From contig CALBFA010000073.1 in NCBI GenBank assembly GCA_937888365.1, forward strand, positions 48,682-112,681: a DNA stretch of 64,000 nucleotides, written 5' to 3'. Of this stretch, positions 25,024-34,318 are shown piece by piece. How positions within the stretch are numbered: position 1 is the first letter of the stretch; each line of letters opens with the position of its first letter. The DNA comes from an uncultured Fidelibacterota bacterium. Its GTDB lineage: Bacteria > Fidelibacterota > UBA8477 > JABMPR01. The notes beneath the pieces were generated by a model. It saw only the letters and a list, made by a program, of their open reading frames with translations. It was not told the DNA's origin and searched no databases. A program made the position numbers and the translations under genes.

Positions 25024-26358
25024 ATGCACAATAATATTCCATCTAATCAAGACATTCAACGGGAAATGTTGCATGCAGCAGGTTATGCAAATTTTGACGA
25101 ATTAGCGGACAAACTTATCCCAAAATCGTTTCGATTAAGGGAAAAACTAGACTTGAATGACGCCATGTCCGAATGGGAACATAAACGCGATATAGCAGAG
25201 AGGGACAAGTTAAGTTCATCCAACAGCACACACATAAGTTTTTTAGGAGGCGGTTCTTACGACCATTTTGTTCCTCATGTTGTGGATGTCTTAATTTCAC
25301 GTTCTGAATTCTATACGGCATACACACCTTATCAGGCGGAAGTTAGCCAAGGTACATTGCAAGCGATGTATGAATATCAATCCATGATTTGTGAATTGAC
25401 AGGAATGGATTTAGCGAATTCCTCCATGTATGACGGCGCATCAGCCTTGGCAGAAGCCTGTCTTTTGGCGGTGCGTCATACTCGCAAGAATAAAATTGCA
25501 ATCTCTAAAAGCGTCAATCCTACCTATCGAGAAGTCGCTTATACCTATGCCCGCTATCTTGATGTAGAATTTGTAGAACTTGATTTAGAAGGCTTGCATA
25601 CAGATTTCAATGCTCTTTCTGATGTCTTAGATGAGAGTTTTGCGGCTGTTGTCATCCAAACCCCCAATTTTTACGGCGAACTCGAAGATGTTTCCAACGT
25701 TAAATCAATTATAAAAGGTTCGACTCAACTCATTGCAGTCGTAAACCCTATGAGTTTATCTTTAGTTAAATCACCTGGCGAAATGGGTGCCGACATTGCC
25801 GTTGGCGAAGGTCAATCCTTAGGGAATCACATTAGTTTTGGTGGCCCCTACATTGGTTTCTTTGCCGTTAAAAAACCACTTATTCGCAAAATCCCAGGTC
25901 GTATTGCAGGGGAAACCGTTGATGCCGATGGCAATCGTGCATTTGTTATGGTGCTTAGAACCCGCGAACAAGACATCCGTCGGGAAAAAGCCACATCAAA
26001 TATTTGTACGAACCAAGGTCTCAATGCCTTGGCTGCTTGCGTTTACATGGCGTCGATGGGGAAAAATGGATTGAAACGCATTGCTGAATTAAATATTCAA
26101 AAAGCTCATTATCTGGCTGATGAAATCAATGCACTTAAGGGTTGGGATGTCAAATCTCAGCAATTTTTCAATGAATTTACGGTCGAATGCCCAATCCCGG
26201 CTGACGATGTTGTGTCAAAATGCCTCGACGCTGGTTTCTTTGCTGGCATATCACTTCGTAAATTTGGACTCAATGAGAATCAATTACTCGTAGCCGTTAC
26301 GGAAAAAAGAACGCGTCAGGATATGGATGCGTTTGTAGCCTTGTTAAAAACGATTTGA
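25024..26358 (+). CDS. gcvPA: Glycine dehydrogenase (decarboxylating) subunit 1
   Basis: A 444-residue protein covering the N-terminal half of the P protein, the GcvPA form found where the P protein is split in two. It has the motif FLGGGSYDHFVPHVVD near the start and the YTPYQAEVSQGTLQAMYEYQ stretch. The PLP-lysine half (GcvPB) and GcvT are not in the window. It shares its stop with the start of the next gene in a TTGA overlap. Confidence 0.93.
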   Translation: MHNNIPSNQDIQREMLHAAGYANFDELADKLIPKSFRLREKLDLNDAMSEWEHKRDIAERDKLSSSNSTHISFLGGGSYDHFVPHVVDVLISRSEFYTAYTPYQAEVSQGTLQAMYEYQSMICELTGMDLANSSMYDGASALAEACLLAVRHTRKNKIAISKSVNPTYREVAYTYARYLDVEFVELDLEGLHTDFNALSDVLDESFAAVVIQTPNFYGELEDVSNVKSIIKGSTQLIAVVNPMSLSLVKSPGEMGADIAVGEGQSLGNHISFGGPYIGFFAVKKPLIRKIPGRIAGETVDADGNRAFVMVLRTREQDIRREKATSNICTNQGLNALAACVYMASMGKNGLKRIAELNIQKAHYLADEINALKGWDVKSQQFFNEFTVECPIPADDVVSKCLDAGFFAGISLRKFGLNENQLLVAVTEKRTRQDMDAFVALLKTI

Positions 26359-27107
26359 TAAAAACTGAGATATATAACAAACTTCTGACTTCCCAAAAAA
26401 ATAATGGGACGTCTTTTTGCGTACTTATTGATCCCGATGAACATTCCGTTGAGAGCTTAGAGTCCTTCGTAAAAGCCATCAATAAGGCAAAAGTGGATGT
26501 AATTTTAGTGGGCGGAAGTTTGCATCTTGGCGATGCTTCAGCCCATAAATATCAAATTATTAAATCCGAATCGAATTGCCCGGTGCTCCTTTTCCCCGGA
26601 TCCATAGCCCAATTGACGCCTCATGTCGATGCAGTGCTATATATTTCCGTCGTAAGTGGACGGAATCCTCAATATCTCATTGGTGACCATGTTCATGCTG
26701 CGCCAATCATTCGTCAGCTGAATTTGGAAGCGATTCCAACGGCTTATATGCTAATTGATGGTGGGCGCGTAACATCCGTCGAATTTATGAGCGGGACGAA
26801 ACCTATCCCTCATGACAAAATTTCCATCGCTGTTGCCCACGCGATGGCGGCTGAATATTTAGGCTTTAAACTGATTTATTTAGAGGCGGGAAGTGGTGCA
26901 GTTAATACGGTTTCGCCTGAAATGATTAAGGCCGTCAAATCAGCAGTTGAAATTCCTGTTATGGTGGGTGGTGGAATCAAAACACCTGAAATGGCAAAAA
27001 TATTAGCAAACGCTGGCGCTGATTTTATTGTAACAGGTAATGTATTAGAAAAAGAAAATTCAGTCTCTTTATTAGAGGCATTTACTCAAGCTTTACACTC
27101 AAACTAA
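26355..27107 (+). CDS. Geranylgeranylglyceryl phosphate synthase family protein
   Basis: A 250-residue TIM-barrel prenyltransferase. Family motifs include the CVLIDPDEHS start, VGGS on the second strand, LLFPGS, YLEAGSGA and the phosphate-binding end VGGGIKTPEMAKIL and VTGNVLE. In archaea it makes the first ether bond of membrane lipids. Bacterial homologues of this group occur in Bacteroidetes-like lineages, and some make heptaprenyl- or geranylgeranyl-glyceryl phosphate. The TTG start overlaps the gcvPA stop (TTGA). Product chain length and purpose in this organism are unknown. Confidence 0.88.
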   Translation: MIKTEIYNKLLTSQKNNGTSFCVLIDPDEHSVESLESFVKAINKAKVDVILVGGSLHLGDASAHKYQIIKSESNCPVLLFPGSIAQLTPHVDAVLYISVVSGRNPQYLIGDHVHAAPIIRQLNLEAIPTAYMLIDGGRVTSVEFMSGTKPIPHDKISIAVAHAMAAEYLGFKLIYLEAGSGAVNTVSPEMIKAVKSAVEIPVMVGGGIKTPEMAKILANAGADFIVTGNVLEKENSVSLLEAFTQALHSN

Positions 27108-27135
27108 ATCTAAAACTGGATAGTTTAGACGTTGC

Positions 27136-27155
27136 CAACAAGGCGATGCTTGTTG
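27136..27155. terminator. Hairpin between convergent genes
   Basis: CAACAAG and CTTGTTG pair around a 6-base loop, between the GGGPS gene and the convergent flavodoxin/ferredoxin gene. There is no T-run on the plus side, so termination is only a possibility. Confidence 0.3.
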
Positions 27156-27185
27156 CATTGCGAATATTTAGTAAAATCTAAAATT

Positions 27186-28223
27186 CTATTTTTTCCATTT
27201 GTGGTCTGGGATTGATTTATAACGTCCCCAAAATTTAAAATGAGTCAGTGATGAAAATGAAATGATACGCGCTATCCATTTGTACGTCAGTATAACATGT
27301 TGAAATTTATAGAGTAGCCATAATAATATGATAAAAATTATGTTTGAAAGGATGAAGCGTAAGTTCTCGTAATAAAGCGAATGTAAAAGCAAGCCATCCA
27401 ATAAATAGGTGACAAATATTGAGATAATCGTGATGACTACAAAAAATCCATGGCCGGTTTCGATGGCATTTTTTGGACAGGAATTCATGCACTTCATACA
27501 GCTTTCACACTGAAATGTCCAAAACGGGCGGTTTTGAATTGAAATGATGGCATGAACGGGACAATTTTTCTCGCAGATGCCACAATTATCGCAAGCATCT
27601 GTTGCATAAAACGATTTCGCAAAGGCGAATCGCCCAACCAAATAATAACTTAGAGACACGGGAGAAATGAGGACATCTTGAACAATATCTCGGTAAGCAT
27701 GAAAATCTGTTTGGCCAGAAAATACTTGACTCGCATGTTTTTGAACACGCTCATAATTTTTTCTATGTAAAAATTGAATTGATTTATCCCTAAGTGCTGG
27801 ATGAATGGAAATCCAATTGGAGGGCATGTCAAAGGGAATTTGCCCAATTATTCTATAACCTTTTCTCTTTAAGAAAAATGATGCTAGCATAAATGCAACA
27901 CCTGTAAGTCCTGGCGTTGCAAAACGACCGATTCGCATCCCAGCTCGCGTATTGAGCAGAAGAATATTGTTTTCTCCTCGTGGAAAATGCTCTATAAATT
28001 TGAGTGTGATTTTAGGAAAATTGAAACCATGAATGGGGGAAATAATGGCGATCAAAGTTTCTGGACTTGACTCTTGAATTGCAGAAACCTCTGTCTTTGC
28101 AATATTAAAAAGATGAGATACAATACCTCTATCTTGCGCTATTTGAGAAAACCACAATGCGACCTGTTTCGCGTTTCCTGTCCCTGAAAAGTAGTACAGT
28201 TTCAATTCTTTTATAGGAGTCAT
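27186..28223 (-). CDS. EFR1-type flavodoxin/ferredoxin fusion with membrane tail
   Basis: A 345-residue protein. Residues 7-160 form a flavodoxin-like domain with the FMN phosphate loop YFSGTGNAKQ. Residues about 205-260 carry two [4Fe-4S] motifs (CDNCGICEKNCP and CESCMKCMNSCP). The C-terminal 85 residues contain two hydrophobic helices (about 262-285 and 290-312), anchoring it to the membrane. EFR1 proteins are low-potential electron carriers of unknown partners. The gene is isolated between convergent and divergent neighbours, so its pathway cannot be told. Confidence 0.85.
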   Translation of the reverse strand: MTPIKELKLYYFSGTGNAKQVALWFSQIAQDRGIVSHLFNIAKTEVSAIQESSPETLIAIISPIHGFNFPKITLKFIEHFPRGENNILLLNTRAGMRIGRFATPGLTGVAFMLASFFLKRKGYRIIGQIPFDMPSNWISIHPALRDKSIQFLHRKNYERVQKHASQVFSGQTDFHAYRDIVQDVLISPVSLSYYLVGRFAFAKSFYATDACDNCGICEKNCPVHAIISIQNRPFWTFQCESCMKCMNSCPKNAIETGHGFFVVITIISIFVTYLLDGLLLHSLYYENLRFILSNIIFIILLWLLYKFQHVILTYKWIARIISFSSLTHFKFWGRYKSIPDHKWKK

Positions 28224-28385
28224 GTTAAAGGTAAAATAATTTTATTGAGGTCAATAGGTATCAAAATCTTTTATTGAGATATGCGAACGGGGCACGAACG
28301 ATGCCAAGAAAACTTCTCAAATTCTTTCTATCTTGTTTTGTTGTATTAATTAGATTCAGGCTCAATGCACTTTCTTGTTCAAAGA

Positions 28386-29063
28386 ATGACAAACGCGTTC
28401 CTCGACTTAATCTTTCCTGACTTTTGTCTTCTGTGTGATGGAAAACTTCCGTATGACGAAACAGACTTTTGTCTATCATGCGCCAGTATGCTTCCCCTGC
28501 GCCCCGATATAAATATGACGCTTTCAACGCCTGACGAAATTTTTCTCGACAATTCCTGGTCTTTTTTTGATTTTGACAAAAATATTCAATCCCTCATTCA
28601 TCGACTAAAATATTCGCAACGCGAGCGACTCGGTGTTCGTTTGAGTCAATTAGGCTTGGATTCGCTTAAAGACATCATAAAGAATAATCCTATCGACATG
28701 ATTTTGCCTATACCCTTGCACTCACGAAAATTTCGCGAGCGTGGATATAATCAAGTCGATAAAATGGGAAAATTTCTAGCGCAGGAATTAGGTGCAAAAT
28801 TTTCGCCTAAACTTGTTAAGCGACAAAAGGATACATCAACTCAAACAAAATTGAATCGAGAGGAACGGAAAAATAACATGAAAAGCGCTTTCCGCGTTCC
28901 AAACGTTCGCCGCATAAAAGATGCCTCTATTTTACTCGTCGATGATGTTTTAACGACGGGTGCTACGGCAAATGCATGCGCTCGAATATTAAAAAATGAG
29001 GGCGCGAAAAAAGTTTCATTATTAACACTAGCAACGCCTCAACAAAAAACTATAATACAATAA
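28386..29063 (+). CDS. comF: ComF family phosphoribosyltransferase-like protein
   Basis: About 225 residues from the ATG at 28386; another in-frame ATG lies 21 bases earlier. It opens with the ComF pattern LDLIFPDFCLLC and a second CxxC (FCLSCASM) that forms a zinc finger. It ends with the PRPP-binding loop ILLVDDVLTTGATANA. ComF works in DNA uptake in naturally competent bacteria, with proposed roles in transfer of single-stranded DNA. No other competence gene is nearby. A hairpin with T-run follows the stop. Confidence 0.88.
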   Translation: MTNAFLDLIFPDFCLLCDGKLPYDETDFCLSCASMLPLRPDINMTLSTPDEIFLDNSWSFFDFDKNIQSLIHRLKYSQRERLGVRLSQLGLDSLKDIIKNNPIDMILPIPLHSRKFRERGYNQVDKMGKFLAQELGAKFSPKLVKRQKDTSTQTKLNREERKNNMKSAFRVPNVRRIKDASILLVDDVLTTGATANACARILKNEGAKKVSLLTLATPQQKTIIQ

Positions 29064-29070
29064 ATTTAGT

Positions 29071-29098
29071 AGTGACCATGAAATGAGTCACTCTTTTT
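29071..29098 (+). terminator. Probable terminator after comF
   Basis: AGTGAC pairs with GTCACT around a loop of 10 bases and is followed by CTTTTTG. It lies between comF and the aldolase gene. Confidence 0.5.
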
Positions 29099-29132
29099 GA
29101 AAACCCATGAAGCGCTAGATAAGGAGAATCCT

Positions 29133-30317
29133 ATGAAAACATATTCAAAACCACCCGTACTTAATAAAGAGAGACGTTTCTCTGATAATATTGTCAACGC
29201 CCATTCGCTGATTTTAAAAGCAAAGAATGGCGAAAAAGGAAATCAAAAAGGTACTCCTTATGCCGTGCCAGCTTTCAATGTTACGACGTTTCAAGGCATC
29301 AACGCAGCGATGGATGCTTTTGAAATATTGGGGTCTTCAGGATTGATGGCTTTCTCCAACAGCGCATTAAAACATTTTGGGTTTGGCGACCAAGTTACGG
29401 GTCTTGAAATAGCCTCAAATTACATTGAACAACGGGCTAAAAAGTCATCGACAAAGGTATCAACACACTTGGATCATGGCGATTATATTTCCGAAGGCGG
29501 CCGTAAAGTTGTTAAAGCAGCGGTTCAATATTTAACCTCTGTGATGGCTGATAACTCGACGAATCACGCTGAGAAAAAAGCGACGGATTTGAAAGACAAT
29601 ATTGGCTACACAAGAGAAGTCGTTGAGATGGCGCATCCGTTGGGCATTTCTGTAGAAGGTGAACTCGGTGTTTTAGCTGGCGAGGAAGACGAAGATACAA
29701 AATCAGAATTTTCTACTTATACAAGTCCCGAAGAATTTTCACAATTCATCGAAGGCACAGGTGTTTTGATGATTGCCCCAACTATCGGTACCATGCATGG
29801 ACCCAATAAAGGCAAACCAGGACAAGTTGTTAAATTGAATGTTGAATTGGCACATGAGCTATTAGGTATTGCAAATGCCTTTAATCCAGACACAATATTT
29901 GTAGCACATGGCGCTTCCACCTTATATCCCAACGTATCGGATTATGCTATTAAAAGCCTTGAAAAATTAGGCGCTGGCATGGACGAAAAATTTGGTCAAA
30001 CATGGAAAAATTTCGTAGGCACGGATTGGAATCAAATTCAAGGATTAATTGGGGCTGGTTTTGCGAAAATCAATACGGACACCGAAAATCGTCAAACATT
30101 TTTAGCCGCATTATTAGGTGCAGTCGCTGAAAATTCTGCAAAAATTGACATTCGCTGGTACGATACAAAAACCACGGAAGCCTTGACGCAGAGCTATTTA
30201 CAAAAATTAATAATGGCGGGGAATTACGGCGTATGGCACGAACCAAAAATTAATATTAATAAATTCAAATTTGACTTAAGCCTTGGATTAAAAGACGCAA
30301 TGGCGAGCGCTACATAA
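29133..30317 (+). CDS. fba: Class II fructose-bisphosphate aldolase
   Basis: A 394-residue zinc-dependent aldolase. The ATG at 29133 follows AAGGAG by 6 bases; an upstream in-frame start lacks any signal. Key motifs are the zinc-binding THLDHGDY, the EGELGVLAGEED loop, GTMHGPNKGKPG and VAHGASTLYP. It splits fructose-1,6-bisphosphate, and the next two genes encode the following glycolytic steps, so 29133-32298 is a lower-glycolysis operon. It is longer than the 280-residue E. coli GatY-like forms. Confidence 0.9.
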   Translation: MKTYSKPPVLNKERRFSDNIVNAHSLILKAKNGEKGNQKGTPYAVPAFNVTTFQGINAAMDAFEILGSSGLMAFSNSALKHFGFGDQVTGLEIASNYIEQRAKKSSTKVSTHLDHGDYISEGGRKVVKAAVQYLTSVMADNSTNHAEKKATDLKDNIGYTREVVEMAHPLGISVEGELGVLAGEEDEDTKSEFSTYTSPEEFSQFIEGTGVLMIAPTIGTMHGPNKGKPGQVVKLNVELAHELLGIANAFNPDTIFVAHGASTLYPNVSDYAIKSLEKLGAGMDEKFGQTWKNFVGTDWNQIQGLIGAGFAKINTDTENRQTFLAALLGAVAENSAKIDIRWYDTKTTEALTQSYLQKLIMAGNYGVWHEPKININKFKFDLSLGLKDAMASAT

Positions 30318-30327
30318 GGAGTCACTT

Positions 30328-31527
30328 GTGCAACCACGTCTTCTAAAAGACATCAATGTCGCTGGCAAAAAAGTATTGGTGAGGGTTGATTATAATGTGC
30401 CTCTTGATGCTCAGCAGAATATCACGGATGACTTTCGCATTGAGGCATCACTTGAGACGATTCAGTACCTGTTACAACAGGATGCGATAGTCATTTTGAT
30501 GTCGCATTTGGGGCGCCCGAAAGGAAATAGAGTTGCGGAAATGAGTCTCGCACCCGCTGCAAAACGTCTCTCTGAAATGCTAAAACAAAAGGTCATTTTT
30601 GTTGACGATTGTGTTGGCGAAATCGCTGAAAAAGCGGTGGCGATGTTAGCTAAGGGATCCGTTGCGTTGTTGGAGAATCTTCGTTTTCATAAAGAAGAAA
30701 CGTCCAATGATGATACATTTTCCAAGCAACTGGCGGCATTAGCTGATGTTTATATTAATGATGCCTTTGGAACAGCGCATCGAGCGCATGCTTCGAATGT
30801 GGGTATTACGGCTCATTTTTCAGAAAAAGGCATTGGCTTTTTATTACAAAAAGAGATCGAATTTTTAGTCAAAACCATTGAAACTCCCGAGCGCCCTTTT
30901 ACGGTTATTATGGGAGGTGCGAAAATTAGCGGAAAAATTGATTTAATTGAAAAACTATCTGAAAGTGCCGACTCGATTTTAATTGGTGGCGGTATGGCCT
31001 ATACTTTTTTATCGGCTCCTCCCTATAATTATAATGTGGGAAATTCTTTGGTTGAAGAAGATCGAAAAGAGACAGCGACTCTTGTTGTTGAAAAATTTGC
31101 CAAAGAAGGAAAACGTTTGGCCTTACCATCAGACAGTATTGTTGCAAAAGAAATATCGCCTGAAGCAGAGACCCGTATTTTTCCTATTGAAGCTATGAAA
31201 ATGGGCTGGATGGGATTAGACATTGGTCCTAAGACACAGAAAGAATTCAAATCGATTTTAGAGACATCCAAAACGGTGCTTTGGAATGGTCCAATGGGTG
31301 TTTTTGAAGTCGCACCTTTTGCAAATGGAACGAAATTTATTGCAGAATATTTAGTTGAGTTAACGGAAAAAGGTGTCACGACTATCATTGGTGGAGGAGA
31401 TTCTGCCGCAGCGCTAAAGGCTTTCGGGCTAGAAGGTCGCGTAAGCCATACATCCACTGGCGGAGGAGCATCACTTGAACTTTTAAGCGGTGCTAAACTT
31501 CCTGCATTTGAAGCATTGAAAGGATAA
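30328..31527 (+). CDS. pgk: Phosphoglycerate kinase
   Basis: A 399-residue kinase with a GTG start preceded by AAGGAG. Motifs include VLVRVDYNVPLD, the substrate-binding SHLGRPKG and LLENLRFHKEE, GGAKISGKI, and the nucleotide-binding GGGDSAAAL. It makes ATP from 1,3-bisphosphoglycerate. It lies between fba and tpiA, 10 and 3 bases apart respectively. Confidence 0.96.
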   Translation: MQPRLLKDINVAGKKVLVRVDYNVPLDAQQNITDDFRIEASLETIQYLLQQDAIVILMSHLGRPKGNRVAEMSLAPAAKRLSEMLKQKVIFVDDCVGEIAEKAVAMLAKGSVALLENLRFHKEETSNDDTFSKQLAALADVYINDAFGTAHRAHASNVGITAHFSEKGIGFLLQKEIEFLVKTIETPERPFTVIMGGAKISGKIDLIEKLSESADSILIGGGMAYTFLSAPPYNYNVGNSLVEEDRKETATLVVEKFAKEGKRLALPSDSIVAKEISPEAETRIFPIEAMKMGWMGLDIGPKTQKEFKSILETSKTVLWNGPMGVFEVAPFANGTKFIAEYLVELTEKGVTTIIGGGDSAAALKAFGLEGRVSHTSTGGGASLELLSGAKLPAFEALKG

Positions 31528-31530
31528 AAA

Positions 31531-32298
31531 ATGAAAAGAAATAAAGTTGTAGCTGGGAACTGGAAAATGCATTTGACGGCAAATGAAGCCCAACAATTTG
31601 CGAACAAGTTAAGGATTAACTTATTGGATACCCACGGTGTCTCGATTATAATATGCCCGCCTTTTTTGGGCTTGAAGTCGGTTTTTGACACAGTAAAGGA
31701 TTCATCTATCAAAGTGGGAGCTCAGAATATGCATAATGAGACCCAAGGTGCGTTCACTGGAGAGATTTCTGGTGAAATGATAAAAGATATTGGAATTCAA
31801 TACGTGTTACTTGGTCATTCAGAGCGACGACATGTTTTTGGTGAAACAGATGATTTCATCAATAAAAAAATGGCCAGTTCTTTGAGAGTGGGATTAGACC
31901 CAGTTTTGTGTGTGGGAGAGCGTTTGGAAGAACGCGAAGCAGGCAAAACATCCGAAGTTGTGATTCGTCAACTTCGTGCTGGACTAAAAGAAATTTCTGA
32001 AGCACAGATGGCACATGTCATGATTGCTTATGAGCCTGTTTGGGCGATTGGTACGGGCTTAACAGCCTCTCGCGAGCAAGCAGTGGAAGTTCATGAGATT
32101 ATTCGTGATGAGCTCGCGAGCCTTTATTCTGGAGTGATAGCAGAGAAAACGGCTATCCTTTATGGAGGCAGTGTGAAAGCTGAAAATGCAAAGGATTTGA
32201 TGTCTCACGAGGAAATAGATGGAGTTTTAGTTGGTGGTGCAGCCTTGAAAGTTGATTCTTTTGTAGGGATTGCAAAAGCTGCCATGGAAATTAATTAG
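31531..32298 (+). CDS. tpiA: Triosephosphate isomerase
   Basis: A 255-residue TIM barrel with the family start VVAGNWKMHLT, catalytic His in LLGHSERR, catalytic Glu in AYEPVWAIGTG, and the phosphate loops LYGGSVKAEN and VGGAALK. It interconverts the two aldolase products. Standard length and complete active site. It directly follows pgk. Confidence 0.97.
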   Translation: MKRNKVVAGNWKMHLTANEAQQFANKLRINLLDTHGVSIIICPPFLGLKSVFDTVKDSSIKVGAQNMHNETQGAFTGEISGEMIKDIGIQYVLLGHSERRHVFGETDDFINKKMASSLRVGLDPVLCVGERLEEREAGKTSEVVIRQLRAGLKEISEAQMAHVMIAYEPVWAIGTGLTASREQAVEVHEIIRDELASLYSGVIAEKTAILYGGSVKAENAKDLMSHEEIDGVLVGGAALKVDSFVGIAKAAMEIN

Positions 32299-32306
32299 AG
32301 GATTTT

Positions 32307-32663
32307 ATGATTTATCTTTACATTATTTTAGCAATTATTTCAATTTTATTAATTGGTACCATTTTATTGCAAAATGGTAAAGGTGGTGGCTTGACCGGCG
32401 CAATTTCGGGACAAGGTGCGACATCTCAAATGTTCGGCGGTGCGGGTGCAGGCGATTTTTTAACAAAATTGACCACGGGTTTAGCAATTGGATTTATGGT
32501 ATTAATTATACTCATCGGTATCATGAATAAGGGTGGTACGGCATCGAGCACTGACAATTTTCAGAAAGAGATCCAAGAAGAAATTATACCTGGGACACAA
32601 TTTGAAGCCAGTACTCCTGAAGTAGCTGCGCCTGCGACAGATAATACCGAAAAAACAAACTAA
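32307..32663 (+). CDS. secG: Preprotein translocase subunit SecG
   Basis: A 118-residue membrane protein with two hydrophobic helices (about 2-20 and 52-72). The conserved region LLQNGKGGGLTGAISGQG followed by MFGGAGAGDFLTKLT is diagnostic of SecG. The C-terminal 35 residues are acidic and Thr/Ala-rich. It is at the end of the glycolytic gene run and immediately precedes tRNA-Leu, a frequent bacterial order. Confidence 0.94.
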   Translation: MIYLYIILAIISILLIGTILLQNGKGGGLTGAISGQGATSQMFGGAGAGDFLTKLTTGLAIGFMVLIILIGIMNKGGTASSTDNFQKEIQEEIIPGTQFEASTPEVAAPATDNTEKTN

Positions 32664-32696
32664 GCTTTTTTATACGTGGATTTTAAATATCCACAT

Positions 32697-32780
32697 GCCG
32701 AGGTGGTGGAATTGGTAGACACGCTATCTTGAGGGGGTAGTGAGCGGATGCTTGTGCGGGTTCGACTCCCGCTCTCGGTA
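32697..32780 (+). tRNA. tRNA-Leu (anticodon GAG)
   Basis: An 84-base class II tRNA. The acceptor stem GCCGAGG pairs with TCTCGGT (two G-U pairs), with discriminator A. The D-arm contains TGGTAGACACG. The anticodon loop TTGAGGG sits on a CTATC/GGTAG stem, giving GAG for CUC/CUU leucine codons. A variable arm and the T-arm GCGGG-TTCGACT-CCCGC follow. The 3' CCA is not encoded in full. Confidence 0.95.
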
Positions 32781-32788
32781 CATAAATT

Positions 32789-32820
32789 GAGGTTATATCG
32801 TTTCGGTCTAACCTCTTTTA
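32789..32820 (+). terminator. Terminator after tRNA-Leu
   Basis: GAGGTTA pairs with TAACCTC around a 13-base loop and is followed by TTTTATTT. It starts 8 bases after the tRNA. Confidence 0.7.
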
Positions 32821-32964
32821 TTTAAACCATTTTAGGGGTGACAAATGGAGGACTCTCGTCTATATTGGCCGCGCCATATAAGGGCGAACGGCTCTTATAC
32901 AATTATTGACAATTGAAATTAAAAGATTGCATAACGATTAAATAATCGCCAAAGGATTAACATC

Positions 32965-34215
32965 ATGAAATTATTACAGACCTTTTTAATTATAACCTTT
33001 AGTTTGAGTGCCGTATGGGCGCAAGGGAATACGGATAAAATATTAGAACAAGCGCGAAATGCTATTGCCGACAATAAATATTCTGAAGCAAATGGTTTTT
33101 ATCAAGATGGCATGAAAGCTGTTGCAGATGCAAATGGTGACGAAGAAGAGTATAACAAAATTAAAGCGGAGTGGGAGAAGCTGGAAGCCATAAACGTTTT
33201 AATGGCGGATGGTACTCGGGAATATGGTAGAGCAAATCATGATGAAGCTATTGCAAAATTCAATGCCGCTTACGAAAAAATGGCTTCCTATCAAAACACA
33301 ATCTGGGCTTATGGACAAGCAGAAGCAAAATATAGCGCAGGCATGGTTTATAGATCAAAAAACAATACGCTTCGTGCAGCCAACTATTTCGTTGAAGCGC
33401 GTACTCTATATCCCAAAGAACGGAAATATGAACAAGCCTTAGCCAATATTCGCAACAATCATTATAACGAAGGCAATAAACTCTTTCGTATTAAAGACTA
33501 TGAGGGAGCGAAAAGAGAATATTTGCAGTCAGTAAAAGTTGACCCTGAGTTCTCGAATTCCTTTAACCAGCTTGCCATGATTGCAAAACGAGATGGTGAC
33601 GATGCTGCCGCAGAATCCTATTATAAAAGTGCTGTCAATTTTTCCCCCGATTTTTATAAAGCATGGTATGGTTTAGGTCTTCTATATCATGATAAAGGTG
33701 ATAATAGAAATGCTATAAAAGCGTTAAAAGAATGTGTTAGAGTACAACCCGATTACTATAAGGCGCATTATATACTTGGTAAAGTGTATGAATCAGAAAA
33801 AAATTATGATCAAGCTAAAAAATATCTTATAGAAGCTTTGAAATATGAAAAACAATACGCGAGGGCAAACTCATTACTCGCTCAAATTTATAATGATGAA
33901 AAAGATTATAATGCGACTATAGAATTACTTTCTTCTGCAAAAGGAGAAGGTGTTGATTACAAAACATATTACTATTTAGCGCAAGCATACAATGCGACTC
34001 AAGCCTATGACAAAGCATTGACAGCGGTCAATACTTCACTTGCTCAAAAGAAAAATTGGGCTCCATCTTTAATGGAAAAAGGTGATGCTTTGGTAGGACT
34101 TGAACGCCCAAAAGAAGCCATTACTGTTTTTAAACTTGCAGGGTCAAAAGATGCCAGATATAAAGCTACGGCCGATTATCGAATCAATGAATTGACTAAG
34201 TGGGCCAATAAATAG
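32965..34215 (+). CDS. Exported tetratricopeptide-repeat protein
   Basis: A 416-residue protein with a signal peptide (residues 1-19, cleavage after VWA). About eight TPR-like helix pairs follow, for example KAWYGLGLLYHDKGDNRNAI, KAHYILGKVYESEKNYDQAK and RANSLLAQIYNDEKDYNATI. TPR proteins are protein-binding scaffolds, and many in FCB bacteria act in envelope assembly or gliding-type machineries. Partner and role are unknown. It is a single-gene unit: the tRNA terminator lies upstream and a strong terminator downstream. An AAAGGA precedes the ATG. Confidence 0.85.
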   Translation: MKLLQTFLIITFSLSAVWAQGNTDKILEQARNAIADNKYSEANGFYQDGMKAVADANGDEEEYNKIKAEWEKLEAINVLMADGTREYGRANHDEAIAKFNAAYEKMASYQNTIWAYGQAEAKYSAGMVYRSKNNTLRAANYFVEARTLYPKERKYEQALANIRNNHYNEGNKLFRIKDYEGAKREYLQSVKVDPEFSNSFNQLAMIAKRDGDDAAAESYYKSAVNFSPDFYKAWYGLGLLYHDKGDNRNAIKALKECVRVQPDYYKAHYILGKVYESEKNYDQAKKYLIEALKYEKQYARANSLLAQIYNDEKDYNATIELLSSAKGEGVDYKTYYYLAQAYNATQAYDKALTAVNTSLAQKKNWAPSLMEKGDALVGLERPKEAITVFKLAGSKDARYKATADYRINELTKWANK

Positions 34216-34240
34216 TTTTAATTTTCATATTAATGGTTTT

Positions 34241-34269
34241 AAAACCACCTCGAACGAGGTGGTTTTTTT
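34241..34269 (+). terminator. Strong intrinsic terminator after the TPR gene
   Basis: AAAACCACCTCG pairs with its complement (34255-34266) around a minimal loop and runs into seven T. The stem core (CCACCTCG) is the same as in the hairpin at 10328 after the porin gene. Confidence 0.9.
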
Positions 34270-34318
34270 ATTTAAAACTAGATTTTATTAAGGCAATTCT
34301 ATACTAAATTCACCCATT

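Noticed and set aside
31029..31712. 227-codon open frame opposite pgk and tpiA
   Set aside because: Antisense to two conserved glycolytic genes and without recognisable motifs.
32906..32935. Sigma-70 promoter for the TPR gene (TTGACA at 32906)
   Set aside because: No convincing -10 box occurs at 16-18 bases; the best match is CATAAC, so I did not list it.
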